Positions 21,055 through 31,627 of a stretch of DNA of 43,527 bases are shown in pieces. The DNA comes from Bremia lactucae. Lineage: Eukaryota; Oomycota; Peronosporomycetes; Peronosporales; Peronosporaceae. Every line of letters begins with the position of its first letter. The stretch's first letter is position 1. The position numbers and the translations under genes are program-made. The stretch is taken from contig NC_090619.1 of the NCBI RefSeq assembly GCF_004359215.1, positions 937,817-981,343 of the forward strand. Reading direction: 5' to 3'. A model generated the notes under the pieces. It was given only the letters and a program-made list of their open reading frames with translations, was not told the DNA's origin and made no database searches.

Positions 21055-21514
21055 TGTAAAGGAATGCCTTGTTACATAAATATTATTTTTGAAAGAGGAA
21101 TAACAAAGGAGAAAACTATATAAAAAAAACACCAATATTCTCAATACTACCATACACGGTAATATTGTTGCAGCAGTGCGACAGTTCTGTTCAATATTGT
21201 ATTTATGTTCTAAATCAACCCCACCGATTGTTGCTAGACGTGCAAGTGGGCGTGAGCAATGGGTCGTAGTATACTTGGATTATTCTGTTTAGTCAGTTAG
21301 GAAGATTGCAATACGACTGAATTAAATCGATTAATACAGTTTGTTCTTTCCCTATACTTAGTCTTCCTTAGAATTAGCCTTCAGCTGCTAAAAGCTGTTA
21401 GCAACTTAAATTTTTTCTCTGCGCGTCTTGTAAGTGAGGTATTCGGAGGCACCTCACCTTCACTTTAACAGTGCAGTTCGGCTAGCACTGTTATCAGTGC
21501 TAGCAAAAGGTGCC
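21055..21514 (+). repeat. LTR of family 2 shared by elements C and F
   Basis: Starts TGTAAAGGAATGCCTTGTTA and ends AGCAAAAGGTGCC, after which a PBS-like TGGTAG follows directly with about 10 bp lost. The left neighbour is the 3' end of C and the right neighbour is a gag fragment in the same orientation, so one LTR serves two tandem elements. Confidence 0.6.
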
Positions 21515-21529
21515 TGGTAGGTTCATTAT

Positions 21530-21850
21530 AGTGACCGATGCATTGTGCGTCGACCCGAAACCTTGAAGATTGATATCTCTGAGTTTAAAGCAGTCGAAAG
21601 CGAATTCTTGTTAAGATGGGTTGTCGAATTAGACGATGCCATTCGAAGATCGCAGGATCGATGACGAAGCGACGAAAGTTAAGTTTGTCATGTCCAACTT
21701 GGCTGGACATATCACATCTTGGAACGTAGGAACCCTTATTTGTTCAGGTCATATGAGGTCTTTAAGACCCGGCGCAGGCAAACGCTTGAGCCACCACGTA
21801 CTGAAATAATTGCATCACTAGCAGCTAAACCAAGCCGCGCGCTTCCAGCT
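21530..21850 (+). pseudogene. Gypsy gag fragment of remnant F
   Basis: RVDPKTLKIDISEFKAVESE and WVVELDDAI, then a degraded FRSYEVFKTRRRQTLEPPRTE like the gag of B and C. It ends at about 21850 without zinc knuckle or pol. Confidence 0.6.
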
Positions 21851-21954
21851 TGCAAATTCCCAGGCTTGAGCCAACAAGTGCTAATATACAGAGATATACA
21901 GAAAAGTACTTTCTTACACTTTACATCAGCCACTATAGTGACTGTTTGCTTAGG

Positions 21955-22235
21955 GGGGTGAATAGGGTGTCCCATTGCTTAAATATTATTTCTTTTAAGA
22001 GAAAAAAAAATATTGTTGCCTACACAGAGAAATAAATATTGAAGTACAAAGTTATTATTTTATTCATATTGACTTAATAGTTCCAATATCACCATTTGGT
22101 AATATTGATGCAACAAGACATAAATTTTATTGATTGGCTGATATAAGTTTAGATTAACCGTGCCAATCGTTACAAGACACGATTAGGTGGTGCGCTTTGC
22201 ATAGTTTGATATTAACATATTAAAGCCAGTATTTA
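21955..22235 (+). repeat. Partial family-2 LTR inside remnant F
   Basis: AAATATTATTTCTTTTAAGAG, TTGGTAATATTGATGCAACAAG and CCAATCGTTACAAGACAC match the first half of the family-2 LTRs in the same order. Confidence 0.55.
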
Positions 22236-22421
22236 GGCGGGTGCTTCTATAGCTGCCATGCTCTACTTAAGCGCGCACTTTCAAGCACAGTGAGAAAGCG
22301 GTTTACCCGTCTTCTCTCACGTGCAGTACCAAGTGATTTCCCCTGAGCCTTCCATGAACTATAGATGATGATAATTATACATGAAATGCCACATTAATTT
22401 GTACATCGAGAGTAGCGCGCT

Positions 22422-23072
22422 CTAAAAGCGACGCACTAGTTCCATCCGAAAAAGGCAATTCGGACGGAGGTGGCATCGGTGGTATACCACCAGTTGCATA
22501 GCCGTGTTCAAACGACTCGCTTGTGACACCGACTGGACACGTTCACGTGCCGTCGGTGGAGCTTTACCCTCAGGCTCTTCTGCGTCAGACCCATCGTGTA
22601 GTATGGTCTGAACGACATATGTTGGGATTTCACCCAACTGAGAAGCAGCTGCACCGCTATGGGTAGAGCTCTCATGTATGGTCGCTGCGTTAGCTAGCGC
22701 AGACGACGAGACAGTTACTTTGTTGACGCAAGGCAAGTTAGCCTTCGCAACGTTGGGCGTCTCCATGTAAAGAGCATTAAGTGAAGTTTGCATCGGCGAT
22801 ATAGCGCCATCACCCTTACCCATTAGCTCGCTAAGCTCATTACTACTATGAGGTGATGACAGCGGTGTCGACTCATTGTAGTTAACAATAAGCGACGGAT
22901 CTACATTCCCACTGCGCAAGTGGGATGGATCGTTATGCCTAGTTAGCAGCGCGACAACAGCAGCAGTATCGGTTGGCATTGTAACTGTGGCACTAGGCGA
23001 CGGAGGCGTTTTATCGCTAAGCGTGCGCTTCGTGCGTCGTTGTGTGGGTGTCTTTGCATACGACCCATCCAT
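22422..23072 (-). CDS. Antisense accessory ORF of remnant F (subfamily 2)
   Basis: A 216-codon open frame on the minus strand, starting MDGSYAKTPTQRRTKRTLSD. It shares DPSLIVNYNESTPLSSPHSS, TILHDGSDAEEPEGKAPPTA and RERVQSVSQASRL with the ORF at 12506-13195. Ser/Thr/Ala-rich and acidic, no membrane segment, no known domain. The C-terminus looks shifted or truncated after the SQASRL motif. A hairpin, polypurine tract and LTR start follow its 5' end, so the element's sense strand is plus and this ORF is antisense. Intact over its length, but it lacks the HRW/CPCC half seen in subfamilies 1 and 3. Confidence 0.6.
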   Translation of the reverse strand: MDGSYAKTPTQRRTKRTLSDKTPPSPSATVTMPTDTAAVVALLTRHNDPSHLRSGNVDPSLIVNYNESTPLSSPHSSNELSELMGKGDGAISPMQTSLNALYMETPNVAKANLPCVNKVTVSSSALANAATIHESSTHSGAAASQLGEIPTYVVQTILHDGSDAEEPEGKAPPTARERVQSVSQASRLNTAMQLVVYHRCHLRPNCLFRMELVRRF

Positions 23073-23204
23073 TTTGCTCCTCTTAGGTGGCAGGTCAGGC
23101 GCCGTGTGATGTCACACTAAATGTGCACACACTGGTTGCTGAGAGTGGTTGAGACGACTTAAAGTGGCACACATGCAGCTTGCTGTCCCTCATTCCTCCC
23201 GTTG

Positions 23205-23247
23205 ACGATTTTACAAAATGTAAAAATCGTTTTTAAGGAGGGGGGGA
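23205..23247 (+). promoter_or_regulatory. Hairpin and polypurine tract of remnant F
   Basis: ACGATTTTACA / TGTAAAAATCGT forms a stem at 23205-23230, then AAGGAGGGGGGGA at 23235-23247. Same order as at 1126-1161 and 43123-43186. Confidence 0.65.
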
Positions 23248-23249
23248 CC

Positions 23250-23820
23250 TGCGAAAGTTGCCCTATGTTACACAAACCTATTCTGTATACTGTAGGTCCT
23301 TAGCGGGATGGTCAATTACTTCATGATAAGCGCTTAAACCTGTTGTATGTGATGTACATAGGTGTATTTACGTTGAAAGGGATGGCGGATAGCGTCATCC
23401 ACGATCCGAGGCATTCAGAATGATACGCTCGCAATGTAGGGGTGCACATCTTCAGAGATGGCATTTATTCATTGGTTAAAAGATTTCATATTTAATTTGA
23501 GCGAATATAAATCAGTCTTAAAACTTGTTCCTAGCTAACAAGTGCGCGTGTGAAGCCGGATTACCACTTCCGTGACGACTCTTGTATTAAGGTGCTTAGT
23601 TCTTTAAGGAGGTCGCTTAGGCGCCCATCAGCTACATCCGTGTTTCTGTATGCAACATCATATATAGTTCATGGAAGGCTCAGGTGAAATCACTTCCCCG
23701 ATTCCGGTCGTATTGCATTTGAATGAATCAACTGACTATTACATATTGTTTCAATATTTGTAATAGTATCTAATTGTGTAATAAACGAAGCAGAATTTCT
23801 TCGCCACTTTCAGCCGATGT
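23250..23820 (+). repeat. Diverged gypsy LTR start and unassigned DNA
   Basis: TGCGAAAGTTGCCCTATGTTACAC resembles the family-2 LTR start (TGTAAAGGAATGCCTTGTTA). After about 50 bp no similarity can be followed by eye; no gene seen up to 23820. Confidence 0.35.
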
Positions 23821-25054
23821 AGTTGCATTCAGCTGGTTGAAGCTAACGCAACGGATAGCAGACGACGCGCCATGGCGCCGCTTTCACATTAACGCACAGC
23901 CGATTGCAAAATTGCTGGCGTCACAGACCACATGAAATGGTCCGTCTTGGTCTGCAATCGCCAGGATTCGCGATTGCATCAAGCTTTGCTTGATACCCTA
24001 AAAAAAAGCTGACAATCAGCATTCTGTGACCACTTCACATTTTTTTTTCAACAAAGAAGAAATATATACTTTCATTTCGGCATATTTGCGTGAGTACTTG
24101 TTCAGGTACGCCGCTAAGCCGAGGAACCTTTAAGTCCATTTACATCGACTGGCACAAGCCAAGCGGTGATCGCCTTGATCTTTTCCGGATCCGGGCGTAA
24201 AACGTGTTTACACACGATGCACCCAAGAAGTAGTATTTCGCTTGGACGAATATACATTCTTGAGATTGGCATACAACTTGTGCTTACGCATAAGTGAAAG
24301 TACTTTTCGGACGTGGTATGATATACTTCAACGTCCGACTTTCCGTTCATGGATCTGCTATGAACGAAGACGTCATCAAAATAACTCGGTGCAAAATCCC
24401 GCACCGATCTCAGCAAAATATTTACACATCTGTTGAATCTCGCAGGTGCATTACGAAGTCCCTATGGCATGACTAGCAATTCACAGATCATACCGCTTGG
24501 AGTGCTTATTGCTCTGAACAGGATATCTTGTTCACGCATAAGGATCGGATAGAATTCATCCATCCGATCCATTGACGAAAATGGTACTCTTTGACGTACC
24601 ATCCATGTTTACGTCTTTTCGTGGTTTCGGCGTTTGAGCCGGTGCCGTTGCAGTGCTCAATGTATTGAATGCATGCACAATCCACCATCATCCTGTTGCT
24701 TAACGCACACAGAAGGTCGGAGAGTTATGTCGGGATGCTCATTTCCTCACATGGCCCGCTGCTAAGCGATCGCAAAGAATTTGTCGATCGCTAATGCTTA
24801 TTCACGAGGCTTCATGACACAGTACTTCGAACCTGGGATTAGGTCGTATTCGTGTCGAGTGCCTTTATCATTAGGAAAATCGCACAGTGCTGATATGAGG
24901 AAGACATCCTTAAATTCTCTTAATCCTTGTTTGTCTTCAAAGACTCCCAGGATTGGGACGTAAAACGTTCAATCCTTGTCTTCTCATCGAGGGCACTTTC
25001 GTCCAACGATGAGCGCTGATAACCCGTTCGTTCTCAAGAAACACTATTGCCGAC
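23821..25054 (-). pseudogene. Gypsy RT and RNase H fragment (element H)
   Basis: Minus-strand order: RIERFTSQSWESLKTNKD (about 24950), RT fingers with NAATAPAQTP near 24640, DVFVHSRSMNGKSDVEVYHT, LLGCIVCKHVLRPDPEKIKA and ITAWLVPVDVNGLKGSSA (24114-24416), then YLNKYSRKYAEMKVYISSLL and degraded RNase H down to 23821. Closely related to element C but with RT in normal order. It abuts the LTR at 25055. Confidence 0.65.
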
Positions 25055-25535
25055 TGTAGCGGAGCTACCTCGCTCCTAAAGTCAGAGGAAGACTTTCAGA
25101 CTCAGAGAGTCACTTAGTTCTATTGAACTGATGGGTTTAACAGCTCAGCGAGTCGTACAAGGTACTAAAGCTTAAGGAATCCTAGTTCAAGGGATTCAGG
25201 GGTTCGTAGAACCAAGTGACAACTAGTTCCCAAAAGGATATACCTTAGAAAGGCTTCTATCTCCTACAGATCAATGTGCAAGCCTTAGGAAGGCACTTAA
25301 CGCTTTAAGATCAAAAGGGGCATTGCACTTTATTTAAATATTTAAATCTAAGATCCTACCCTAGCTAATTAAAAATAGATTTTGGCCGCCAGATTATATC
25401 TGGCGGCGACCACATTGTTACCCATACTAATGGATTTAAGTAACAAACTATTTTAAAATTAAAGAAAAGGGTATTTTATCCATAAAGAAAATGTACCACA
25501 ACAACGGTATTCCAACCGATGTGTGCCCCATTACA
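25055..25535. repeat. Candidate LTR of a third gypsy family
   Basis: Runs from TGTAGCGGAGCTACC to GTGCCCCATTACA; the ends form an imperfect inverted repeat like those of families 1 and 2. The bases just right of it, read on the minus strand, are GATGAGGGAGGG, a polypurine tract, which would make this the 3' LTR of a minus-sense element. No second copy in the window confirms the limits. Confidence 0.45.
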
Positions 25536-25648
25536 CCCTCCCTCATCAGACTGTTGACACCGAGTGACAACATTCGCTTCATTTCCTCTTTGAGGTTGGA
25601 ACTTAAACAGCTAACCAATTGGTAGTGTTTTTTTCATTCCTTTGTCTA

Positions 25649-26110
25649 ATGACAATCAAGCGTGAGTCACAGACTCTTAGCACCTTCCTCGACGATGAGG
25701 GAATGGTGGACTTTGAAAGTCACTATCAATCAGAGGAGGAGGAAAAAGAGCGGCGTTCGCTCACGCCTTCTCCTCCGGATGAACGTCGGCGGGCCCCGAA
25801 TCCGTTCCCAGAACGTGGTGCCGCTGATATCCTAACTGCATTGAGCAGGACACGGGACCCTGAGTCCCACATCATTACGAATCCGCTCGATGAAGAGCAA
25901 GAGCAGATAAACTTCATATAGGAAAAAGCTCGTCGTCGAGCTGCCGAGATAGCGAAAGCTAAAGCTCATAGTGAATATAGATTCACTACGCTTAGTGCGG
26001 ACGAGCGTCTCAAAGAGATTCTGGATCTCTGGTGACCCGGTGAGGACGCCGGAGGAGATCGCTGCCCGCAACGCTCTTCATGAGCAATACCTTACGCCAA
26101 AGGTAATGAC
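25649..26110 (+). pseudogene. Acidic gag-like or antisense ORF next to LTR
   Basis: From ATG 25649: a charged protein, TFLDDEGMVDFESHYQSEEE, SLTPSPPDERRRAPNPFPER and NPLDEEQEQINFI, then a stop and continued homologous-looking charged helix EKARRRAAEIAKAKAHSEYR and, after a -1 shift near 26032, EEIAARNALHEQYLTPK. It could be the N-terminus of gag (same strand as the RT at 26190) or the antisense accessory ORF of a third subfamily (suggested by the PPT-like tract beside it). No domain recognised. Confidence 0.45.
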
Positions 26111-26189
26111 GTGAAGCCAGTATCTGACGGGTTTACGTGATCAAGCCCGTGAGTCTTCGGTGACCTCCTCGAGGGAAATTCCGATTTTC

Positions 26190-26977
26190 GGGCTGAGCGA
26201 AATAGAGTCGCACAAGCGTCATTTAGAAGCTGTGCTGCAGACTCTGGGTGACGCCCAACTAAACGTCAACTTGCAAAAGTGTGTCATAGAGGTTCCCGAG
26301 GTACCTGTGCTGGGCTGCATCGTAGGTACACATGGTGTACAAGCAGACCCAGCCAAGATAAGATCGGTAAAGAAATAGCCAATCCGACGACATGTGAAGG
26401 ATTCGCGCCAATCCCTAGGGCTCTTTAATTACTTGCATAATTACAGAAATAATTATGTGGAGGACTAAGCCCTTGTCTGACCTCCTTAAAAAGGATTCAG
26501 AGTGGGTTTGGGTAGATGCGTTCACATCAGTGAAGCAATCTCCTGCCGAGGCACCGGTGTTGACATTGCCAGACACGGATAAGCTCTTTAGCGTCATCCG
26601 CGATGCAAGCATTTTTGCCATCGGCAGCGCGCTCATGCAGGAGTATGACGACGGCGTCGACCGTGTCATCTCTTATCCGTCCCGGCTTTTAATGATCCGC
26701 GGAATTGGATCACCCTGTGCATGACAAGGAGCTGCTTTCAATAAAGTAGGCTCTTGTTAAGTTTCAAGTGCAATTAGCGAACCATTTGTGGTTTATACGG
26801 ATCACGCATTACTGCAGCTCGCAGAACCTCACCCCACCTCTCGCCTAGAATGGCAAGACGACTCGCATTCTTCACTGAATTAAATTTCTAAGTTGAATAT
26901 AAGCCGGGTGAGACGAATGTCTTGGCTGACGCTTTATCGCGCAGACCAGATTTTGAAGTAATACACCCGGAGAGTGT
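26190..26977 (+). pseudogene. Gypsy RT end and RNase H, target of the copia insertion
   Basis: SEIESHKRHLEAVLQTLGDA, LQKCVIEVPEVPVLGCIVG and HGVQADPAKIRSVKK (RT thumb), LSDLLKKDSEWVWVDAFTSV, FSVIRDASIFAIGSALMQEY, VVYTDHALLQ and RRPDFEVIHPESV (RNase H end). The first RNase H Asp is kept (RDAS for CDAS). Frameshifts near 26378 and 26725. It is cut at 26978 by the copia LTR. Confidence 0.75.
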
Positions 26978-27418
26978 TGTTGATTTACGTTAGCGCTATG
27001 AGCTTGAAGATGGGCTTACGGTCGAGATTGCAAACCGGAAAGTAAGTTATATTTTTATTTATCTTAATCTTACCGTTAACTTTATCCTACCGTTAGCTTT
27101 ATCCTACCGTTAATTCTTTCCTATCGTTCGCTGCGCCCCCTTTCCCGGATATGTGGACTACCATAAAATAGGGGACGTCACTGTCTGGCGGTACAGTGCT
27201 GGTGAACCCCAAACACCAGTTCCCGAAGGTTTAACTTTTTGTCGTTACCGGGTATCGAACCGGTGACCAGTGGGTCGCACCACCATGTCTTACCCGACTG
27301 AGCCACAACACACGATATTTCCACACTCAACTTCTCCGTATTATTCTTGTCATTCGATCCCGTATACACGCATATGCATAAAGTGCAACACTTTCGATGA
27401 ATACATCAATCTTCAACA
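26978..27418 (-). repeat. Copia 3' LTR
   Basis: 441 bp, from TGTTGATTTACGTTAGC to CAATCTTCAACA. It includes four repeats of the type (TC)TTACCGTTAACTTTATCC at about 27067-27125 and a tRNA-like block at 27241-27307. Confidence 0.85.
27241..27307 (-). other. tRNA-like sequence inside the copia LTR
   Basis: On the minus strand: an A-box TGGCTCAGTCGGG (27293-27305) and a B-box GGTTCGATACC (27251-27261) at tRNA spacing. The T arm is perfect (CCGGG..CCCGG around TTCGATA), but the acceptor ends do not pair and the D stem is damaged. A second copy is in the right LTR at 32983-33049. It is a tRNA-derived block, not a tRNA gene. Confidence 0.7.
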
Positions 27419-27427
27419 CTCTCCCTT
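27419..27427 (-). promoter_or_regulatory. Copia polypurine tract
   Basis: AAGGGAGAG on the minus strand directly adjoins the start of the 3' LTR and lies 24 nt after the pol stop codon. Confidence 0.75.
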
Positions 27428-27450
27428 GATGTGCGCTCGAAGTGATGCCC

Positions 27451-28480
27451 TTATGCTGCCATGCCAAGTCCCATGATAAACTTGGTATGCTTGTCTCTTC
27501 GAAGCGCCATGGTCAATCCGTCCGCGATCATTTCTTCCGTCGGCTTGTACTCCAGCGCAATCACCTCACTTGCCACCTACTCTCGCAAGAAATGAAACTT
27601 AATGTCGATGTGCTTCGTGCGCGAATGGTAGACAGGATTTTTGGCAAGCGCAATACATCCTTAATTGTCTTGAAAAATCGTCGTCGCCGTATCCGTCTTG
27701 TACTCCAAGTCCTTTATCAAATTTCGAAGCCAGACTGCCTCTTGAGTTGCGCTATACAGACTCATGTACTCTGCTTCCGTGCTTGATGTCGCAACGGTTG
27801 GCTGTCGCTTGGAATTCCATGAGATCGTGCCGCCGTTCAGAAAGAACACGTATCCTGTCGTTGAACGCCGCGTGTCTAAGTCGCCTGCCCAGTTTGCGTC
27901 TGCAAATCCAATAAGCTCTCCCTTGTTAACGCCGCTAAACACAATGCCAATATTTTTAGTCGTCTTCGAGTACTTCAGAATTCGCTTGGCTGCTACCCAG
28001 TGTGACTTTCGTAGCGCTAACAGAACTTGGCAACTTCGCCAACCGCATGCGCGATGTCTGGTCGTGTACAAGTCGCTATGTACATTAATGCACCCACCAG
28101 TTCGCGATACGGAAATCTCGGTACAAACGCTTCCTCTTCAGGCATCTTCACCAGCTTCGAGTTGTTGTCCGCTGGTGCACGTCCTTGCAATTCTCAATTC
28201 CATACTTTTCCGAAAGTCGCCTGATGTATGCCTTCTGGGTCATCTTGATCAAATGTTCATCGCGCTTGCGGTGAATTTCGATTCCTAAGCAGTACTTGAG
28301 ATCCCCAAGCTCTTTGATGCTGATTTCTTGCTTAAGCGCACACTTAATGTTCGTTATGTGCTCCTTAGTCTTGCCGAACAGCATTAGGTCGTCCACGTAG
28401 ATTACAATGATGCTGTATTCGCCGCTTGACACTCGAATAAACACACACGGATCTGCTGAAGTGCTTTTGAATCCTTGGTT
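27451..28480 (-). pseudogene. Second copy of copia RT end and RNase H
   Basis: Encodes on the minus strand YVDDLMLFGKTKEHI, YCLGIEIHRKRDEHLIKMTQ, then after the shared frameshift RNase H with GFADANWAGDLDTRRSTTGY, TSSTEAEYMSL and HIDIKFHFLREKV, ending TKFIMGLGMAA and TAA at 27451. It repeats 28482-29475 at about 99 percent identity, the two being separated by a single N. A 2-bp deletion near 28013 (GTAGCGC for CCGTAGCGC) and an extra stop (27661) distinguish it. See finding on false duplication. Confidence 0.75.
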
Positions 28481-28481
28481 N
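28481..28481. other. Single N at the duplication junction
   Basis: One undetermined base exactly where the two 1-kb copies meet. Confidence 0.95.
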
Positions 28482-31400
28482 ATGCTTGTCTCTTGGAAGC
28501 GCCTTGGTCAATCCGTCCGCGATCATTTCTTCCGTCGGCTTGTACTCCAGCGCAATCACCTCACTTGCCACCTTCTCTCGCAAGAAATGAAACTTAATGT
28601 CGATGTGCTTCGTGCGCGAATGGTAGACAGGATTTTTGGCAAGCGCAATACATCCTTGATTGTCTTGAAAAATCGTCGTCGCCGTATCCGTCTTGTACTC
28701 CAAGTCCTTTATCAAATTTCGAAGCCAGACTGCCTCTTGAGTTGCGCTATACAGACTCATGTACTCTGCTTCCGTGCTTGATGTCGCAACGGTTGGCTGT
28801 CGCTTGGAATTCCATGAGATCGTGCCGCCGTTCAGGAAGAACACGTATCCTGTCGTTGAACGCCGCGTGTCTAAGTCGCCTGCCCAGTTTGCGTCTGCAA
28901 ATCCAATAAGCTCTCCCTTGTTAACGCCGCTAAACACAATGCCAATATCTTTAGTCGTCTTCAAGTACTTGAGAATTCGCTTGGCTGCTACCCAGTGTGA
29001 CTTCCCGTAGCGCTCACAGAACTTGGCAACTTCGCCAACCGCATGCGCGATGTCTGGTCGTGTACAAGTCGCTATGTACATTAATGCACCCACCAGTTCG
29101 CGATACGGAAATCTCGGTACAAACGCTTCCTCTTCAGGCATCTTCACCAGCTTCGAGTTGTTGTCCGCTGGTGCACGTCCTTGCAATTCTCAATTCCATA
29201 CTTTTCCGAAAGTCGCCTGATGTATGCCTTCTGGGTCATCTTGATCAAATGTTCATCGCGCTTGCGGTGAATTTCGATTCCTAAGCAGTACTTGAGATCC
29301 CCAAGCTCTTTGATGCTGATTTCTTGCTTAAGCGCACACTTAATGTTCGTAATGTGCTCCTTAGTCTTGCCGAACAGCATTAGGTCGTCCACGTAGATTA
29401 CAATGATGCTGTATTCGCCACTTGACACTCGAATAAACACACACGGATCTGCTGAAGTGCTTTTGAATCCTTGGTTTTCCGGATGCTGATTTAGTTTGCT
29501 GTTCCACTGCCGCGCCGCTTGCTTGGTTCCATACAGCGCTTTCTGCAGCAAACACTTCTTCATCGGATTTTGTTGATCTTCAAAACCGTCGGGTTGGTCC
29601 ATGTAGATCTCCTCATCAACTTCTCCATACAAGAATGCGGTATCAACGTCAACATTTTCTGCCTCCAAGTCTTCAGCAGCTGCAATTGCCAACACCGTAT
29701 TGATTGACTCTTTGCGTGCCACTGGGGCAAAAGTCTCGACGAAGTCGATCCCAGGCCGCTGCGTAAATCCTTTTGCAACTAATCGAGCCTTGAACTTGAC
29801 AATATTTCCACTTGGATCGCGCTTGATCCGAAATACCCACTTGCAGCCAACAGCCTTCTTGTTCGGTGGCATGTCCACTAACGCCCATGTGCTGTGTTCG
29901 TTGAGTGACTGCATCTCACTCTTCATCGCTTCCAGCCACTGCTTCTTGTTCTTACTCTTTAATACTTCTTCGTAGCTTGAAGCTTGTTCTCCATCACAAT
30001 CTGCAACAAAGCAATAGAACGAGTCTTCTCCTTCAAAATCGTCCAAGTGACCGCGACGTAAGTTGGGAAACTCTTGTTCGTAGCGCACCACGCCGCGTTT
30101 CTTTCGAATTGATCGCATCATCCACTCTTCTTCGCCGTCTCTTCCGGGCGTGCTTGATGCTCGAGTGGGAACCTGACCTTGAACACTAGACTCGTTTTGA
30201 CTACCACGAATCGGATCACGGCAAGCTCGAAGTGGCGGAGTCCGAAGTCTTTCATCATTTGCTGGAACCTCCACACCATTGTCGTTAAGTGTCGACGTCT
30301 CCAAATTTTCATCATCATCAATGATGTCGATAATTCGATCGTCTTCCCTTTTCATTCCCTTCGAAATGGGATGTTCAGCAAATGTCACGCTTCTTGAAAT
30401 TATGATCGAGCCATCATCCGCGTTAAGTAGTCGGTACGCCTTGTAATCCTTTGCGTAACCAAGAAAATAACACTTCACGCCCGAATCGTCCAGCTTCTTT
30501 CGTTTCTCCTTTGTAACATGCGCGTAGCATTGCGAACCAAACACGCGCATGTGATCGATGCGCGGCTTTCGCTTGAGCAACATCTCGTACGGACTTGACT
30601 TCTTGTTCGACGAGTTTGGAACCACGTTCCGAATGTCTGCTGCTGTCATTAAAGCTTCGCTCCAGTAAGAATTGTCGAGACCGCTGTCCTTAAGCATGCA
30701 GCGCGTCATCTCTACCAGAGTTCGATTCATGCGCTCTGCCATCCCGTTCTGTTCAGGATTGTATGGATCTGTGTGCTCTTGCTTGATGAACTTCTCCTTG
30801 CAGAAGTTGTTCATTGCCGTGTTCCGGTACTCACCACCGTTGTCACTTCGAATGACCTTGATTTTAGTCCCAGACGCTATCTTGATCTCCCGATAAAACC
30901 TTGCGAACGCGCTCATGACTTCACTCTTCTTTCGCAACGGATAAACCGTCACATACCGGCTCTTCATCATGATGAAGCTCACAATGTACTTAAAGCCGGA
31001 TCTTGAAGCTGGAGTGATTGGTCCAAGCACGTCGGAGCATACGATACCGTCAAAACGTGCACTCTCCCTGAGTCCTTTGTCTTCCTCGCTTGACTTGAAT
31101 GACTTGCGTACTTGCTTGGACGTTGCGCATACGTCACACACGACGTGGGTCTTCATTTCCGCGCCTTTGATCCTTCCGTCCTTGATCATATCATTAATCG
31201 TCCCGTACGATGCGTGACCCAGTCTTCTGTGCCATAGCTCGCTCTCATACGCAGCTACGTGACATTCCGCACCAGCCTCAACGTTGAGGTACATCAGGAA
31301 GCCCTGCTTCCTTCCAGTGGCAACTGGTGTCCCGCCCCGCCTCACGACGCACTCGTTGCGCGTGATCTCTACTGTCATTCCTCGCGCTGATGCAGCCGTA

Positions 31401-31627
31401 AGCGAGAATAAATTCTTTGACAGATCTTCGACATGGAGAGTGTTTTCGAGGCGAGCGTCGATCCAATCATGTCCGGTCCAAACGCGCAGCTTCACCGTTC
31501 CGTGACCGATGACCTTGAGCTTCACATTACTCTTCGCGCTTGATATACTGCGCGCCTGGCACACTTCCTCATACTCCACAAAAGCTTCCCGGTTCTTGCA
31601 CATGTGTGCAGATGCGCCACTGTCCAT
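28482..31627 (-). pseudogene. Copia pol polyprotein
   Basis: An 827-codon open frame (31627-29144) starts in the protease active site (DSGASAHM). It continues with a pre-integrase region (LWHRRLGHASYGTINDMIKD, CDVCATSK), an integrase core (VCSDVLGP, IRSDNGGEYR, NPEQNGMAERMNR, giving the D,D,E residues), then RT with CKWVFRIKRDPSGN, KARLVAKGFTQRPGIDF, DVDTAFLYGEVDEEIYM and the catalytic YVDDL. The frame breaks at about 29170 (QRTTTRSW); the frame resumed at 29186 has VGALMYIATCTRPDIAHAVG and RNase H (FADANWAGD, TEAEYMS) down to 28482. The RT frameshift is present in both duplicate copies, so it is in the element and not a sequencing slip. Confidence 0.85.

Larger units (their letters stand above)
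14165..21514 (+). mobile_element. Ty3/gypsy element C, decayed, 5' truncated, with antisense ORF
   Basis: In order on the plus strand: gag, degenerate zinc knuckle, protease, RT (with an inverted middle), RNase H, integrase; then an accessory ORF on the minus strand (19322-20760) and the family-2 LTR 21055-21514. The 5' LTR and PBS are missing; gag starts abruptly after element G. Its 3' LTR also serves as the 5' LTR of remnant F. Many stops and frameshifts: not autonomous. Confidence 0.7.

Noticed and set aside
27241..27307. Functional tRNA gene
   Set aside because: Acceptor arms do not pair, the D stem is damaged, and the block is part of a repeated LTR.
27764..31217. Many plus-strand frames across the copia pol
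   Set aside because: Antisense shadows of an open 827-codon pol frame; they carry none of the conserved features seen in the accessory ORFs of the gypsy elements.
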